This document shows, one piece after another, positions 47,580 to 56,993 of a stretch of DNA of 64,000 nt. The notes beneath the pieces are model-generated. The model ran no database searches and was not told where the DNA came from. It saw only the letters and a list, made by a program, of their open reading frames with translations. This stretch comes from Komagataeibacter sp. FNDCF1. Lineage in GTDB: Bacteria; Pseudomonadota; Alphaproteobacteria; Acetobacterales; Acetobacteraceae. Location of the stretch: assembly GCF_021295335.1 (NCBI RefSeq), contig NZ_JAIWOT010000001.1, forward strand, positions 2,650,501 to 2,714,500, given 5' to 3'. Made by a program: the position numbers and the translations under genes. Position 1 is the first letter of the stretch. Each line of letters begins with the position of its first letter.

Positions 47580-49004
47580 ATGGTGATGAAGCCGATCAAT
47601 GCGATCCGCATGGGCGGAACGGATATTCTGCCCCTGGTAGAAGGGGGGAAGGGCGTCTCGATTTCGACCGGTGTGTCCGCCGGGCACTGGGCGGCGGCGG
47701 GCGGTGCCGGCACGATCTCGATCGTGAATGCCGATTCCTATGACGAGAACGGCAACATCGTTCCCCAGACCTATCACGGCAGGACCCGGCGTGAACGGCA
47801 TGAGGAACTGGTCGATTACGCCATTCGTGGCGGCATTGACCAGGCCCGCATCGCGCATGAACTTGCCGGCGGCAGGGGGCGGATACACGCCAACATCCTG
47901 TGGGAAATGGGTGGGGCCGAACGGGTCATTACCGGTGTGCTGGAAGGGGCTCCGGGCCTGATCCAGGGGCTGACCTGTGGCGCGGGCATGCCGTACCGCC
48001 TGTCGGAAATCGCGGCGCGCTTCGGCATCCATTACTATCCCATCGTATCTTCCGCCCGCGCGTTCAACGCCCTGTGGCGCCGTTCATACAACAAGACGGC
48101 GGAACTGCTGGGCGGCGTGGTGTACGAGGACCCGTGGCGCGCTGGCGGCCATAATGGCCTGTCCAACACCGAAAACCCGCTGGCGCCGGAAGACCCGTTC
48201 CCCCGCGTGCTGGCGCTGCGCAAGCAGATGCGTGCCTTTGGCCTGGATGACACCCCCATCATCATGGCCGGTGGCGTATGGTGGCTGGAGGAATGGCAGG
48301 ACTGGATCGACAGTCCCGAACTGGGGCCGATCGTCTTCCAGTTCGGTACCCGCCCGCTGCTGACGCGTGAAAGCCCGATTCCCGATGCATGGAAGCGCCG
48401 CCTGCTGACGCTGAAGAAGGGGGATGTGTTCCTCAACCGCTTCTCGCCTACGGGTTTCTATTCCTCTGCCGTGAACAACACCTTCCTGCGCGAACTGCGC
48501 GGGCGGTCGGAGCGGCAGGTACCGTTCTCGCCCGAGGCCGTGGGCGAGCATACCGCAGCCCTGGCCATTGGCGCGCGCGGGCGGCAGGTCTTTGTCACTC
48601 CCGCCGACCGTCAGCACGCACAGTTGTGGATGGAAGAAGGCCATACCGAGGCCATGCGCACGCCAGACAACACGCTGGTGTTCGTAAGCCCCGAAAAGGC
48701 GCGTGAGATCCTGGCTGATCAGGGGGCCTGCATGGGCTGCCTGTCCGAATGCCGCTTCTCCAACTGGTCGCAGCGCCCGCCCGCCTATTCCAACGGGCAC
48801 AAGGCGGACCCGCGTTCCTACTGCATCCAGAAAACCCTGCAGGCGGCAGCCCACGCCCATGGGCCGGATCAGGATGCGGTGATTGACAACAACCTCATGT
48901 TTGGCGGCACCAATGCGTGGCGGTTCGCGACCGATCCGTTCTATGCCAATGGCTTCGTGCCCACCGTGGCGCAGCTGCTGGAACAGATCATGACCGGTCG
49001 CTAA
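47580..49004 (+). CDS. NMO-family flavin oxidoreductase with C-terminal Cys cluster
   Basis: 474 aa, FMN-dependent TIM-barrel of the nitronate monooxygenase / FabK-like family. Visible are GTDILPLVEGGKGVSIS at the N-terminus, LIQGLTCGAGMPYRLSEIA, PIIMAGGVWW and the GPIVFQFGTRPL phosphate-binding end. The length exceeds the 320-350 aa of ordinary nitronate monooxygenases. The extra C-terminal part has four cysteines in C-X2-C-X3-C-X23-C order (residues 384, 387, 391, 415), which could bind an iron-sulfur cluster or zinc. The true substrate is unknown. Starts at 47583 and 47586 are also possible. Confidence 0.85.
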   Translation: MVMKPINAIRMGGTDILPLVEGGKGVSISTGVSAGHWAAAGGAGTISIVNADSYDENGNIVPQTYHGRTRRERHEELVDYAIRGGIDQARIAHELAGGRGRIHANILWEMGGAERVITGVLEGAPGLIQGLTCGAGMPYRLSEIAARFGIHYYPIVSSARAFNALWRRSYNKTAELLGGVVYEDPWRAGGHNGLSNTENPLAPEDPFPRVLALRKQMRAFGLDDTPIIMAGGVWWLEEWQDWIDSPELGPIVFQFGTRPLLTRESPIPDAWKRRLLTLKKGDVFLNRFSPTGFYSSAVNNTFLRELRGRSERQVPFSPEAVGEHTAALAIGARGRQVFVTPADRQHAQLWMEEGHTEAMRTPDNTLVFVSPEKAREILADQGACMGCLSECRFSNWSQRPPAYSNGHKADPRSYCIQKTLQAAAHAHGPDQDAVIDNNLMFGGTNAWRFATDPFYANGFVPTVAQLLEQIMTGR

Positions 49005-49028
49005 GCACCATTATTGATAAAAAAGAAT

Positions 49029-49106
49029 GAAAGTTTTTGGGTGCCGCCTTTTTTCAGAAAGGCGGCATTCCCTGAAGCCTTTTTCAAAAGGCTTCACCAA
49101 AGCTTC
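49029..49106 (+). repeat. Intergenic three-arm repeat, copy E (forward)
   Basis: Well-kept 78-bp copy. Outer ends are GAAAGTTTTTGGGT and ACCAAAGCTTC, arm 1 is GCCGCC...GGCGGC, and arm 2 is GAAGCC...GGCTTC. The C-G pair in arm 2 replaces the T-A pair of the other copies, a compensatory change. Left flank TTGATAAAAAAG. Convergent junction of the flavin oxidoreductase gene and rdgB. Confidence 0.88.
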
Positions 49107-49117
49107 TTTCTGCTTTG

Positions 49118-49147
49118 AAGGCCGGCCTCATGAGGCCGGCCTTTTTT
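49118..49147. terminator. Palindromic terminator (rdgB side / plus strand)
   Basis: Perfect inverted repeat AAGGCCGGCCTCA / TGAGGCCGGCCTT (49118-49143), followed by T's on the plus strand. Lies 17 bases beyond the rdgB stop and 12 bases after repeat copy E. It could end transcripts from both sides. Confidence 0.85.
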
Positions 49148-49164
49148 ATGCTGGATGCGGCAGG

Positions 49165-49785
49165 CTATGCCGCGTCCTTTGGCAGGCAGGCATTGCGGAA
49201 CAGGGCGAAGGCCAGCCCGCGATGGCTGATGGCGTTCTTTTCCCCGTCCGTCATGTCGGCAAAGGTGCGGGTGCCCGTGCCGGGGGCAAAAAGCGGGTCA
49301 TAGCCATGGCCATTCGTGCCATGGGGCGGCCAGACGACATGGCCGTCAATCCGGCCCTCGAATGTTTCGGTATGTCCGTCAGGCCATGCCAGGCACAGCA
49401 CGGAAATGAACCATGCCCCCCGGTCGGGGTTATCGCCAATCCGGTCATGGATACGGCGCATCGCATCGGGGTAGTCCTTGCCCGGCCCGGCCCAGCGGGC
49501 GGAGAAAATTCCCGGCGCGCCGCCAAGTGCTGAAACACAGAAGCCGGAATCATCGGCCAGTGCGGGCAGGTTCGCGGCTTTTGCTGCGGCCACGGCCTTG
49601 ATCGCGGCGTTACCCGCAAAGTTGTCGGCCGTCTCCTCCGGTTCCGGCAGCGAAAGATCCCCCGCGGACCGGACATGGATGCCGTAGCCGCCAAGGAGCG
49701 CCGCGAATTCCGCAATCTTGCCCCGGTTATGGGTAGCCAGCACCAGTGTATCGCCCCGGTTCAGGCGGCTGGAATGTCGTGTCAT
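49165..49785 (-). CDS. rdgB: XTP/dITP pyrophosphatase RdgB (Ham1 family)
   Basis: Removes non-canonical purine nucleotides (dITP, XTP) from the pool. 206 aa with [14 protein letters not shown] (triphosphate-binding), [26 protein letters not shown] (catalytic Asp), GYDPLFAPG and the [11 protein letters not shown] ending. Its start overlaps the rph stop by 4 bases (ATGA); the rph-rdgB pair is widely conserved and supports both calls. Confidence 0.97.
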   Translation of the reverse strand: MTRHSSRLNRGDTLVLATHNRGKIAEFAALLGGYGIHVRSAGDLSLPEPEETADNFAGNAAIKAVAAAKAANLPALADDSGFCVSALGGAPGIFSARWAGPGKDYPDAMRRIHDRIGDNPDRGAWFISVLCLAWPDGHTETFEGRIDGHVVWPPHGTNGHGYDPLFAPGTGTRTFADMTDGEKNAISHRGLAFALFRNACLPKDAA

Positions 49786-50510
49786 GCCTTGAGCGCCTCT
49801 TCCACCGTGGCGGTCTGGATGCGGAACAGTTCCGCGGTTCCGGTGCGGGCAAGCCGCATGAGGGTATTGAACTCGGCCTCGGTAAAGGGGTCCTGTTCGG
49901 CGGTGCCCTGTATTTCCACAATACCGCCATCGGCGGTCAGGACAAAATTGGAATCGGCGCGCGCGTTGCTGTCTTCCCTGTAATCCAGGTCAAGCACCGC
50001 GCCATCTTCCGTCAGCCCGCATGATACGGCGGCGACCTGCCCCCTGAGCGGCACGGTATCCAGCGTGCCCGCGCGCACAAGCGTTTCCAGCGCAAGGCGC
50101 AGCGCCACCCATGCCCCGGTAATGGCGGCGCAGCGCGTGCCGCCATCGGCATTCAGCACGTCGCAATCCACCGTGATCGAGATTTCCCCCAATGCCTTCA
50201 GGTCGGTCACGGCACGCAGCGAGCGGGCAATCAGGCGCTGGATTTCCTGGGTGCGGCCGCTCTGCCTGCCCTTTGCGGCTTCACGCGGGCCACGGCTGTG
50301 GGTGGCGCGCGGCAGCATGCCATATTCCGCCGTGACCCAGCCCTGTCCCCTGCCGCGCAGGAAGGACGGGACACGCATCTCCACGCTGGCGGCGCACAGG
50401 ACTTCGGTCCCGCCCATGCGGATCAGGGCGGAACCTTCCGCGTGGCGGGCAAAGCCGGTCTGGATGAAGACGGGACGCAGGGCGTCAATGGCACGGCCGG
50501 ATGGGCGCAT
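49782..50510 (-). CDS. rph: Ribonuclease PH
   Basis: Phosphorolytic trimming of tRNA 3' ends. 242 aa, normal length. [14 protein letters not shown] start, [29 protein letters not shown], the phosphate-binding [18 protein letters not shown] stretch and [18 protein letters not shown] are all family motifs. Start at 50510 (MRPSGR) fits homologs; an upstream extension to 50588 does not. Operon with rdgB; divergent from hrcA across about 150 bases. Confidence 0.98.
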   Translation of the reverse strand: MRPSGRAIDALRPVFIQTGFARHAEGSALIRMGGTEVLCAASVEMRVPSFLRGRGQGWVTAEYGMLPRATHSRGPREAAKGRQSGRTQEIQRLIARSLRAVTDLKALGEISITVDCDVLNADGGTRCAAITGAWVALRLALETLVRAGTLDTVPLRGQVAAVSCGLTEDGAVLDLDYREDSNARADSNFVLTADGGIVEIQGTAEQDPFTEAEFNTLMRLARTGTAELFRIQTATVEEALKA

Positions 50511-50661
50511 GGGGGTAACTCCGCAAGGTGATGGGGCGGCATAGCGTGCAATCCCCCTGCATTGCCAGTCCCGCGTGGGCAGGGGCATGGATCATCTGTT
50601 ATACTGGTGGGCATGCGAATGGTCGCATGGCGGATGAATGCGCAAAACAGGAGGCATGGCG

Positions 50662-51735
50662 ATGGAAACCCGACCACCGGTATCGCAGCCGGCCCTGCTC
50701 TCCGGGCTTGACCCGCGATCTGCCGCGATCCTGCGTGAGATCGTGGAGCAGTATGTCGAAACGGGTGAGCCGATGGGCTCGCGCACGCTTTCGCAGCGCC
50801 TGCCGCTTTCGCTCTCGCCGGCCACGATTCGCAATGTCATGGCCGACCTGACCGATGCGGGGCTGCTGTTTTCCCCCCACACCTCGGCGGGGCGCCTGCC
50901 GACGGAGAAGGGCGTGCGGCTGTTTGTCGATGGCCTGCTGCAGTTTGGCAGCCTGAGCGAGGACGAGCGCGAGAGCATCGCGGGCATGCTGGACGTAAAG
51001 GGCCGCTCGCTGGAGGATACGCTGGCGCAGGCGTCCTCCATGCTGTCGGGCCTGTCCTCGGCGGCGGGGGTGGTCATGGCGCCCAAGAGCGATGGCGCCA
51101 CCATCAAGCATATCGAATTCGTGGCGCTTGGTCCGGGGCGGGCACTGGTCATCCTGGTCAGTGCCGACGGGCAGGTGGAAAACCGCGTGATCGAGATTCC
51201 GCCCGGCCTGCCGCCTTCCGCACTGGTGGAGGCGGGGAACTACCTCAACGCCCACCTGTCCGGCCAGACGCTGGACCGCCTGCGCGAGACGGTCAGCACC
51301 GCCATGACGGCCAACCGCAACGAACTGGACCACCTGACGGCGGAAGTCGTGTCCAGTGGCCTCGCCACATGGAGTGACGCGGACGAGCGCGGGGGCACCC
51401 TGTTCATACGCGGGCAGGGGCGCCTGCTGGCCGATGTGACCGAGATCGAGCGCCTGACCACCATCCAGATGCTGTTCGAACGGCTGGAGACGCAGGAGAC
51501 CATGCTCCGCCTGCTCGACCTTGCGCGCGAATCCGAAGGGGTGCGGATCTTCATCGGGGCGGAAAGCGGGCTGTTCGGCATGGCGGGCATGTCGGTGGTG
51601 GTGGCGCCCGCACGCACCGACAGCAACCGCATCGTTGGCGCGATCGGGGTGATCGGACCCACGCGCATCAATTATGCCCGCATCATTCCCGTGGTGGACT
51701 ATACCGCCCGCGTGATCGGCCGCATGCTGGGCTGA
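50662..51735 (+). CDS. hrcA: Heat-inducible transcription repressor HrcA
   Basis: 357 aa. N-terminal winged helix (about residues 18-85; SAAILREIVEQYVETGEPMGS, LSPATIRNVMADLTDAGLL, HTSAGRLPTEKGVRLFVD), followed by the GAF-like/inserted-dimerisation domains. HrcA represses groE and dnaK operons through CIRCE operators and needs GroEL for activity. GGAGG lies seven bases before ATG 50662. The grpE-dnaK genes that often follow are absent; an aldo/keto reductase gene follows instead. I saw no CIRCE inverted repeat in the upstream region. Confidence 0.95.
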   Translation: METRPPVSQPALLSGLDPRSAAILREIVEQYVETGEPMGSRTLSQRLPLSLSPATIRNVMADLTDAGLLFSPHTSAGRLPTEKGVRLFVDGLLQFGSLSEDERESIAGMLDVKGRSLEDTLAQASSMLSGLSSAAGVVMAPKSDGATIKHIEFVALGPGRALVILVSADGQVENRVIEIPPGLPPSALVEAGNYLNAHLSGQTLDRLRETVSTAMTANRNELDHLTAEVVSSGLATWSDADERGGTLFIRGQGRLLADVTEIERLTTIQMLFERLETQETMLRLLDLARESEGVRIFIGAESGLFGMAGMSVVVAPARTDSNRIVGAIGVIGPTRINYARIIPVVDYTARVIGRMLG

Positions 51736-51855
51736 GGCGACGGGATTGCAATGCAACCCGCGCGGCTGGCGGTCCTTAATGGAAGGGCACAGACCAGCCA
51801 CACGCGCCCTGCGCTCGCGCGGGTGCGCGATGGCCCAACGCGCAAGGAGAATGGC

Positions 51856-52743
51856 ATGTTCACGCCCGATGCACGGCAGTCCGGATCGTTCATGATTGGT
51901 GGTGACCTGGAGGTCACACGGCTTGGTTTTGGCGCCATGCGCATCACCGGCCCCGGCATATGGGGTGAACCGGCCGACCGGAACGCGGCCCTCGCCACCC
52001 TGCGCCGCCTGCCTGAACTGGGCATCAACTTCGTTGATACGGCAGATGCTTATGGCCCGTTTGTCAGCGAGGACCTGATCCGTGAGGCGCTGCATCCCTA
52101 TACAAACACCATCATCGCCACCAAGGGCGGCCATACCCGCCACGGCCCGAACATATGGAAGCCGGTGGGCAACCCGGACTACCTGCGCCAGTGCGTGCTG
52201 ATGAGCATGCGCAGGCTGGGGGTGGAGCGCATCGACCTGTGGCAGCTGCACCGCGTGGGGGCCGACTGCACGCCCGAACAGCAGTTCGAGGCCATTGCCG
52301 CCATGCGCGCGCAGGGGCTGATCCGTCATGTCGGCCTGTCCGAAGTGACGGTGGAGATGATCGAGCGTGCGCGGCTGTATTTTCCCGTTGCGACCGTCCA
52401 GAACCGCTTCAACCTCGTCAACCGGTATTCCGAGGACGTGCTGGATTACTGCACGGAGGAGAATATCGGCTTCATCCCATGGGCGCCGCTGGCGGCGGGC
52501 AGCCTGACGAAGGGCGATACCCTGCTGACCCGCCTGGCCAGTGAGAAAGGTGTCCAGCCCGGCCAGATCGCGCTCGCATGGCTGCTGCGGCGCGCGCCGG
52601 TCATGCTGCCCATTCCCGGCACCGGCAGCCCCGACCACCTGGCCGATAACGCGGCGGCCGCCGCCATTGAACTGAGTGACGAGGAATTCCGCCAGCTTGA
52701 TAACGATGGCCGGGCCGAATGGGCCAGCCGGAACGATGCCTGA
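51856..52743 (+). CDS. Aldo/keto reductase
   Basis: 295-aa NADPH-dependent reductase with a TIM-barrel. Catalytic tetrad residues are visible: Asp/Tyr in [14 protein letters not shown], Lys in IIATKGG, and His in LWQLHRVG. The C-terminal cofactor-binding part is [30 protein letters not shown] lies six bases before ATG 51856. The substrate is not predictable. Downstream is repeat copy F. It may be read with hrcA (120-base gap). Confidence 0.93.
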   Translation: MFTPDARQSGSFMIGGDLEVTRLGFGAMRITGPGIWGEPADRNAALATLRRLPELGINFVDTADAYGPFVSEDLIREALHPYTNTIIATKGGHTRHGPNIWKPVGNPDYLRQCVLMSMRRLGVERIDLWQLHRVGADCTPEQQFEAIAAMRAQGLIRHVGLSEVTVEMIERARLYFPVATVQNRFNLVNRYSEDVLDYCTEENIGFIPWAPLAAGSLTKGDTLLTRLASEKGVQPGQIALAWLLRRAPVMLPIPGTGSPDHLADNAAAAAIELSDEEFRQLDNDGRAEWASRNDA

Positions 52744-52780
52744 CAGAAAGGCCATATTTGAAAATCCGTTAAAACATAAA

Positions 52781-52858
52781 GAAGTTTTTGGTGAAGCTTT
52801 TTTCGAAAAGCTTCAGGAAACGCCGCCTTTTTGAAAAAAGGCGGCACCCGAAAACTTT
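52781..52858 (-). repeat. Intergenic three-arm repeat, copy F (reverse)
   Basis: 78-bp copy in reverse orientation: GAAGTTTTTGGT, arm GAAGCTTTT...AAAAGCTTC, spacer AGGAAAC, arm GCCGCC...GGCGGC, ending ACCCGAAAACTTT. Starts 37 bases after the aldo/keto reductase stop, before mrcA. Confidence 0.88.
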
Positions 52859-53009
52859 TGCTGCTCCTATCGATGGGTCTTTTTGGAAATGGTCCCTGGG
52901 CGCGCAGGCGGGCACGAGCGGATGGATCAGGGGCGACGGCGGCGGCGGACAATGCTAGACAGGGGCCACCGACACATAACGGCCCCTTTCTTTGCCTATT
53001 GGATACCGG

Positions 53010-55577
53010 ATGACGCTTGCTGACGGATCAGGCCGCGATGGCCGGATTGATGGACCCTCCCGGCCCGGTACGGGTGGCCCACGCCGGCCCCGCTACCGGA
53101 TGGTGCGCTGGCTTGCCGGCACCACGCTGGCCGTGCTGCTGCTGGGTGGCGGCACCGCGGGCGTGGTGGCCTGGCGGGAATATGAACGCCTGAGCGAGGG
53201 GCTGCCCACCGTGGATGGCCTGCGCACCTACCAGCCGCCGGTGATGAGCCGCCTGTATTCCGGTGATGACCAGGTCATGGCGGAACTGGCGGCGGAGCGG
53301 CGCATATTCGTGCCCTACAGCGCCATACCCGAGCGTGTGCGCAGTGCCTTCCTGGCCGCCGAGGACCAGAAATTCTTCTCCCATGGTGGTGTCGACCCGC
53401 TGGCCATCCTGCGTGCCGGCCTGACCGACATGATGATGCATGGCACCAAGCATCGTCCCATCGGGGCTTCCACCATCACCCAGCAGGTTGCCCGCATCAT
53501 GCTGCTGGGGTCGAATGCGGTGTCGATCGACCGCAAGATCAAGGAAGCGCTGCTGGCCATGCGGCTGGAACAGACGCTGAGCAAGGAGCAGATCCTCGAG
53601 ATCTACCTCAACGAGATCTATCTGGGTGAAGGGGCCTACGGCATTGCCGCTGCCGCCCAGACCTATTTCAACAAGCCGCTCGACCAGCTGGACAATGCCG
53701 AGGCCGCCTTCCTTGGCGCGCTGCCCAAATCGCCCACCAACTACAACCCGCACCGCTTCGTGCAGGCGGCGACCAACCGCCGCAACTGGGTGCTGGACCG
53801 TATGGCGGATCTCAGGGTCATCACGCCCGAAGAAGCCCGCGCCGCCCAGCTCGAACCGCTGGTGCCCGCCAACTTCACCCGCCCCGGCCCGGTCCCCGCA
53901 TCCGAATGGTTTGCCGAGGAAGTGCGCCGCGAACTGATCGAACGCTACGGCATCGGCACCACGATGGAAGGCGGGCTTTCGGTCCATACCTCACTTGACT
54001 CCCACCTCCAGCAGGTGGCCACCACCGCCCTGCGTGACGGGCTGCTGCGTTACGACCGCGCCCATGGCGGCTGGCGCGGTGCATTTGCCCATGTGGATGC
54101 AGGCGAGACGACGGGTGACTGGGCCAATGCGCTGGCGCATGTCACCCCCCCGGTCGCCATGCTGGAGCAGTGGCGGGTCGCGGTGGTGCTGTCCGCCGCC
54201 ACGGGCCGTGTGGGCTGGCTGGAAGGGCGCGACCCGGTCATGCCCCGCACGGGCGAACTGCTGGCGCGTGACCGGGCATGGATGCGCAGCGGCAAGGGCA
54301 TTCAGACCGGTGACGTGCTGCTTGTCGAGCCGCAGGCCGATGGCAGCGGGGTCGCCATCCGGCAGGTGCCACGGGTGGAAGGGGCGCTGGCTACCATCGA
54401 TGTCCATACCGGCCGCGTGATGGCGATGGTGGGGGGCTGGTCGTTCAGGGAATCACAGTTCAACCGCGCGACACAGGCGGCGCGCCAGCCCGGTTCCTCC
54501 TTCAAGCCGTTCGTGTATCTGGCGGCGATGGAGCAGGGGATCTCGCCATCGCAGAAATTCGATGACTCCCCCGTAAGCTATGGTGAATGGCATCCGAACA
54601 ACTACGAGAAGGATTTCTGGGGCCCCACCACCCTGCATGACGCGCTGCGCGAATCGCGCAATCTTGTCACCATCCGCCTGGCCGCCCAGATCGGCATGAA
54701 ACCGGTGGCAGCACTGGCGCAGACGCTGGGGCTTGCGCATTCCATGCCGCTGGTGCTGCCCGCGGCGCTGGGTGCCGTGGAAACCACGGTCCTGCACGAG
54801 GCCGCCGCCTATGCCACCATCGCCAATGACGGCAGGCTGGTAACACCCACCCTGGTCGATGACATCAAGGACCGCAACGGCAACGTGATATGGCGGGCCG
54901 ACAGCATTGGATGGCAGCAGGCCGGCGGTACGCCCGCGGATGGCCCGCAGATGGTCGATACCCGGCCGCAGGTCGTGTCCGCCGCATCGGCCAGCCAGAT
55001 CGTGGCGATGATGCAGGATGTGATCCGTCGCGGCACCGGTGTGCGTGCGGGTGCGGGCATCGACCGGCCCATCGCGGGCAAGACCGGCACCAGCCAGGAT
55101 TTCAATGACGCGTGGTTCGCCGGGTTCTCGCCCGATCTGGTCACGGTGGTATGGGTCGGATTCGATACCCCGCAGTCGCTGGGCAAGAACGAGACCGGTG
55201 GCGTGATTGCCGGACCGATCTGGAACCAGGTGATGAAGGCGGCGCTGGCCACCCGCCCGCGCCTTGATTTCCGCGTGCCCGAGGGCGTGCAACTGGCCCG
55301 CTATGATACCGGCATGGGCATGGCGATCGATGCCTTCAAGCCCGGACAGGTGCCCGGCATAAGTGTTGATCTGGGTGCCGGCTCGGGCATGGCGCTGACG
55401 GCGGCGGATACCGGTGCCGAGAACATGCCCGACTCCGAGACGGACATGGCCACCACGCCAGGCAGCCCGATGGCGGTACCCGATGCGACGACCTCGGCGG
55501 GGCATGCAGCGGCACCCGGGGCCCCGGCGGCTTCCCAGCCATCCGGGGGTGACATTGGCATGGGCGGCCTGTATTGA
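53010..55577 (+). CDS. mrcA: Bifunctional penicillin-binding protein 1A
   Basis: Class A PBP: glycosyltransferase and transpeptidase building peptidoglycan. 855 aa. Basic N-terminus and one transmembrane helix (about residues 35-55), GT51 domain with EDQKFFSHGGVDP (from residue 118) and GASTITQQVARIMLL, an OB-like insert, and a transpeptidase with SxxK (SSFK, 496-499), SRN-type motif and KTGT (691-694). The C-terminal tail is Ala/Pro/Thr-rich. ATG 53010 is preferred; an in-frame TTG at 52992 is possible. Followed after 62 bases by prfB. Confidence 0.96.
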   Translation: MTLADGSGRDGRIDGPSRPGTGGPRRPRYRMVRWLAGTTLAVLLLGGGTAGVVAWREYERLSEGLPTVDGLRTYQPPVMSRLYSGDDQVMAELAAERRIFVPYSAIPERVRSAFLAAEDQKFFSHGGVDPLAILRAGLTDMMMHGTKHRPIGASTITQQVARIMLLGSNAVSIDRKIKEALLAMRLEQTLSKEQILEIYLNEIYLGEGAYGIAAAAQTYFNKPLDQLDNAEAAFLGALPKSPTNYNPHRFVQAATNRRNWVLDRMADLRVITPEEARAAQLEPLVPANFTRPGPVPASEWFAEEVRRELIERYGIGTTMEGGLSVHTSLDSHLQQVATTALRDGLLRYDRAHGGWRGAFAHVDAGETTGDWANALAHVTPPVAMLEQWRVAVVLSAATGRVGWLEGRDPVMPRTGELLARDRAWMRSGKGIQTGDVLLVEPQADGSGVAIRQVPRVEGALATIDVHTGRVMAMVGGWSFRESQFNRATQAARQPGSSFKPFVYLAAMEQGISPSQKFDDSPVSYGEWHPNNYEKDFWGPTTLHDALRESRNLVTIRLAAQIGMKPVAALAQTLGLAHSMPLVLPAALGAVETTVLHEAAAYATIANDGRLVTPTLVDDIKDRNGNVIWRADSIGWQQAGGTPADGPQMVDTRPQVVSAASASQIVAMMQDVIRRGTGVRAGAGIDRPIAGKTGTSQDFNDAWFAGFSPDLVTVVWVGFDTPQSLGKNETGGVIAGPIWNQVMKAALATRPRLDFRVPEGVQLARYDTGMGMAIDAFKPGQVPGISVDLGAGSGMALTAADTGAENMPDSETDMATTPGSPMAVPDATTSAGHAAAPGAPAASQPSGGDIGMGGLY

Positions 55578-55639
55578 CGCCCCATTGCCGGGCGCCATGC
55601 GCATCCGGCACTTATGACCGTTGACCAAGGAGCAAGCCC

Positions 55640-56771
55640 ATGTCTGCCGAGACAGAGGCCCTGAACGACCAGATCAAGCAGTCGGTGGCACTGCTGAGGA
55701 GGCATCTTTGACTGGGATGTCGCAATCGACCGCCTGGCGGAACTGAACAACCGGGCCGAAGATCCCGAACTGTGGAATGATTCCGAAACCGCCCAGAAGC
55801 TGATGCGCGAGCGCACGCTGCTGGCCAACCAGATCGAGGGCGTGCAGCGGCTTGAAGCCGATGTGAACGATACGCTCGAACTGGTCGAGCTTGCGGAGAT
55901 GGAAGACGATTCGGCTGTCGTGGCCGAAGCGGTATCCAGCCTGCGCGCGCTGGCCGAGGAAGCCAAGCGGCGCGAGACGGAAAGCCTGCTTTCGGGCGAG
56001 GCGGACAGCAATGACTGCTATCTGGAAGTCAATGCGGGTGCCGGCGGGACGGAGGCGCAGGACTGGGCCGAAATGCTGCTGCGCATGTACACCCGCTGGG
56101 CCGAGCAGCATGGCTACAAGGTGACCATGATGGAAAGCTCGGAAGGGGAGCAGGCCGGCATCAAGTCCGCCACCATCCAGGTCAGCGGCCCCAATGCCTA
56201 TGGCTGGCTCAAGACCGAGGCCGGCGTGCACCGTCTGGTCCGGATCTCGCCGTTTGATGCGGCGGCGCGGCGGCAGACTTCCTTCGCCTCCGTCTGGGTG
56301 TATCCGGTGGTCGATGATTCGATCGAGATCGAGATCAACGAGGCCGACCTGCGTGTCGATACGTTCCGCGCATCGGGTGCTGGCGGGCAGCACGTCAACA
56401 AGACGGAATCGGCCATCCGCATCACCCATGTTCCCACGGGAATCGTGGTGGCCTGCCAGACCGACCGTTCCCAGCACCGCAACCGCGCTACCGCCATGAC
56501 CATGCTCAAGGCACGCATGTACGAGCAGGAACTGCAGAAGCGTGAGGCAGCCGCCGCCCAGACCGAGGCGAACAAGACCGATATCGGCTGGGGCCACCAG
56601 ATCCGTTCCTACGTGCTCGCGCCCTACCAGCTGGTGAAGGACCTGCGCACCAACGTCGAGAAAACCAACCCGGACGCCATCCTTGATGGTGACATTGATG
56701 ACTTCATGGCCGCGGCCCTGGCCGCGCGCGTGGGGGCCACCCGTTCGGAGGCAAGTGCGCAGGCGCAGTAA
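55640..56771 (+). CDS. prfB: Peptide chain release factor 2 (programmed +1 frameshift)
   Basis: Releases peptides at UGA and UAA. The first 23 codons (55640-55708) end at an in-frame TGA at 55709. A +1 shift at CTT TGA C continues the protein in frame from 55710, giving 376 aa. The junction reads LLRRHL then [14 protein letters not shown]2 features are the SPF recognition tripeptide (VRISPFDA) and the catalytic GGQ (residues 248-250, GAGGQHVNK). Translation only reads through when RF2 is scarce, so the gene is autoregulated. Follows mrcA. Confidence 0.97.
55697..55712 (+). promoter_or_regulatory. prfB programmed frameshift signal
   Basis: Internal Shine-Dalgarno AGGAGG (55697-55702), three bases (CAT), then CTTTGAC. 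The element and its spacing are the same as in E. coli prfB (CUU UGA C after a three-base gap). Confidence 0.95.
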
Positions 56772-56795
56772 GCCCCGCGGTCCTGCCGCCATCAG

Positions 56796-56824
56796 ACCCC
56801 GCGGGCCACCCGCGGGGTTTTTTT
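56796..56824 (+). terminator. Intrinsic terminator of prfB
   Basis: Perfect 10-bp stem ACCCCGCGGG / CCCGCGGGGT with a CCA loop and seven T's (56818-56824), 24 bases after the prfB stop. Confidence 0.93.
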
Positions 56825-56993
56825 GGGCCATGCCGGATGAGACATTGTTCCAAAAAGGGAATTTTGTTGCGTATCTGTTGCATAACCGGCTTGACACGCA
56901 CCCCCCGACCACCCCCAATTCATGATCTGGTAATTGGTTGCGGGTCTGCGCGGCAGCGGCGGGCCCGCACTGTGATGGGTGATAAGGGACGGT

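Noticed and set aside
50511-50661. Possible CIRCE operator (TTAGCACTC-N9-GAGTGCTAA) before hrcA.
   Set aside because: No matching inverted repeat visible in the interval.
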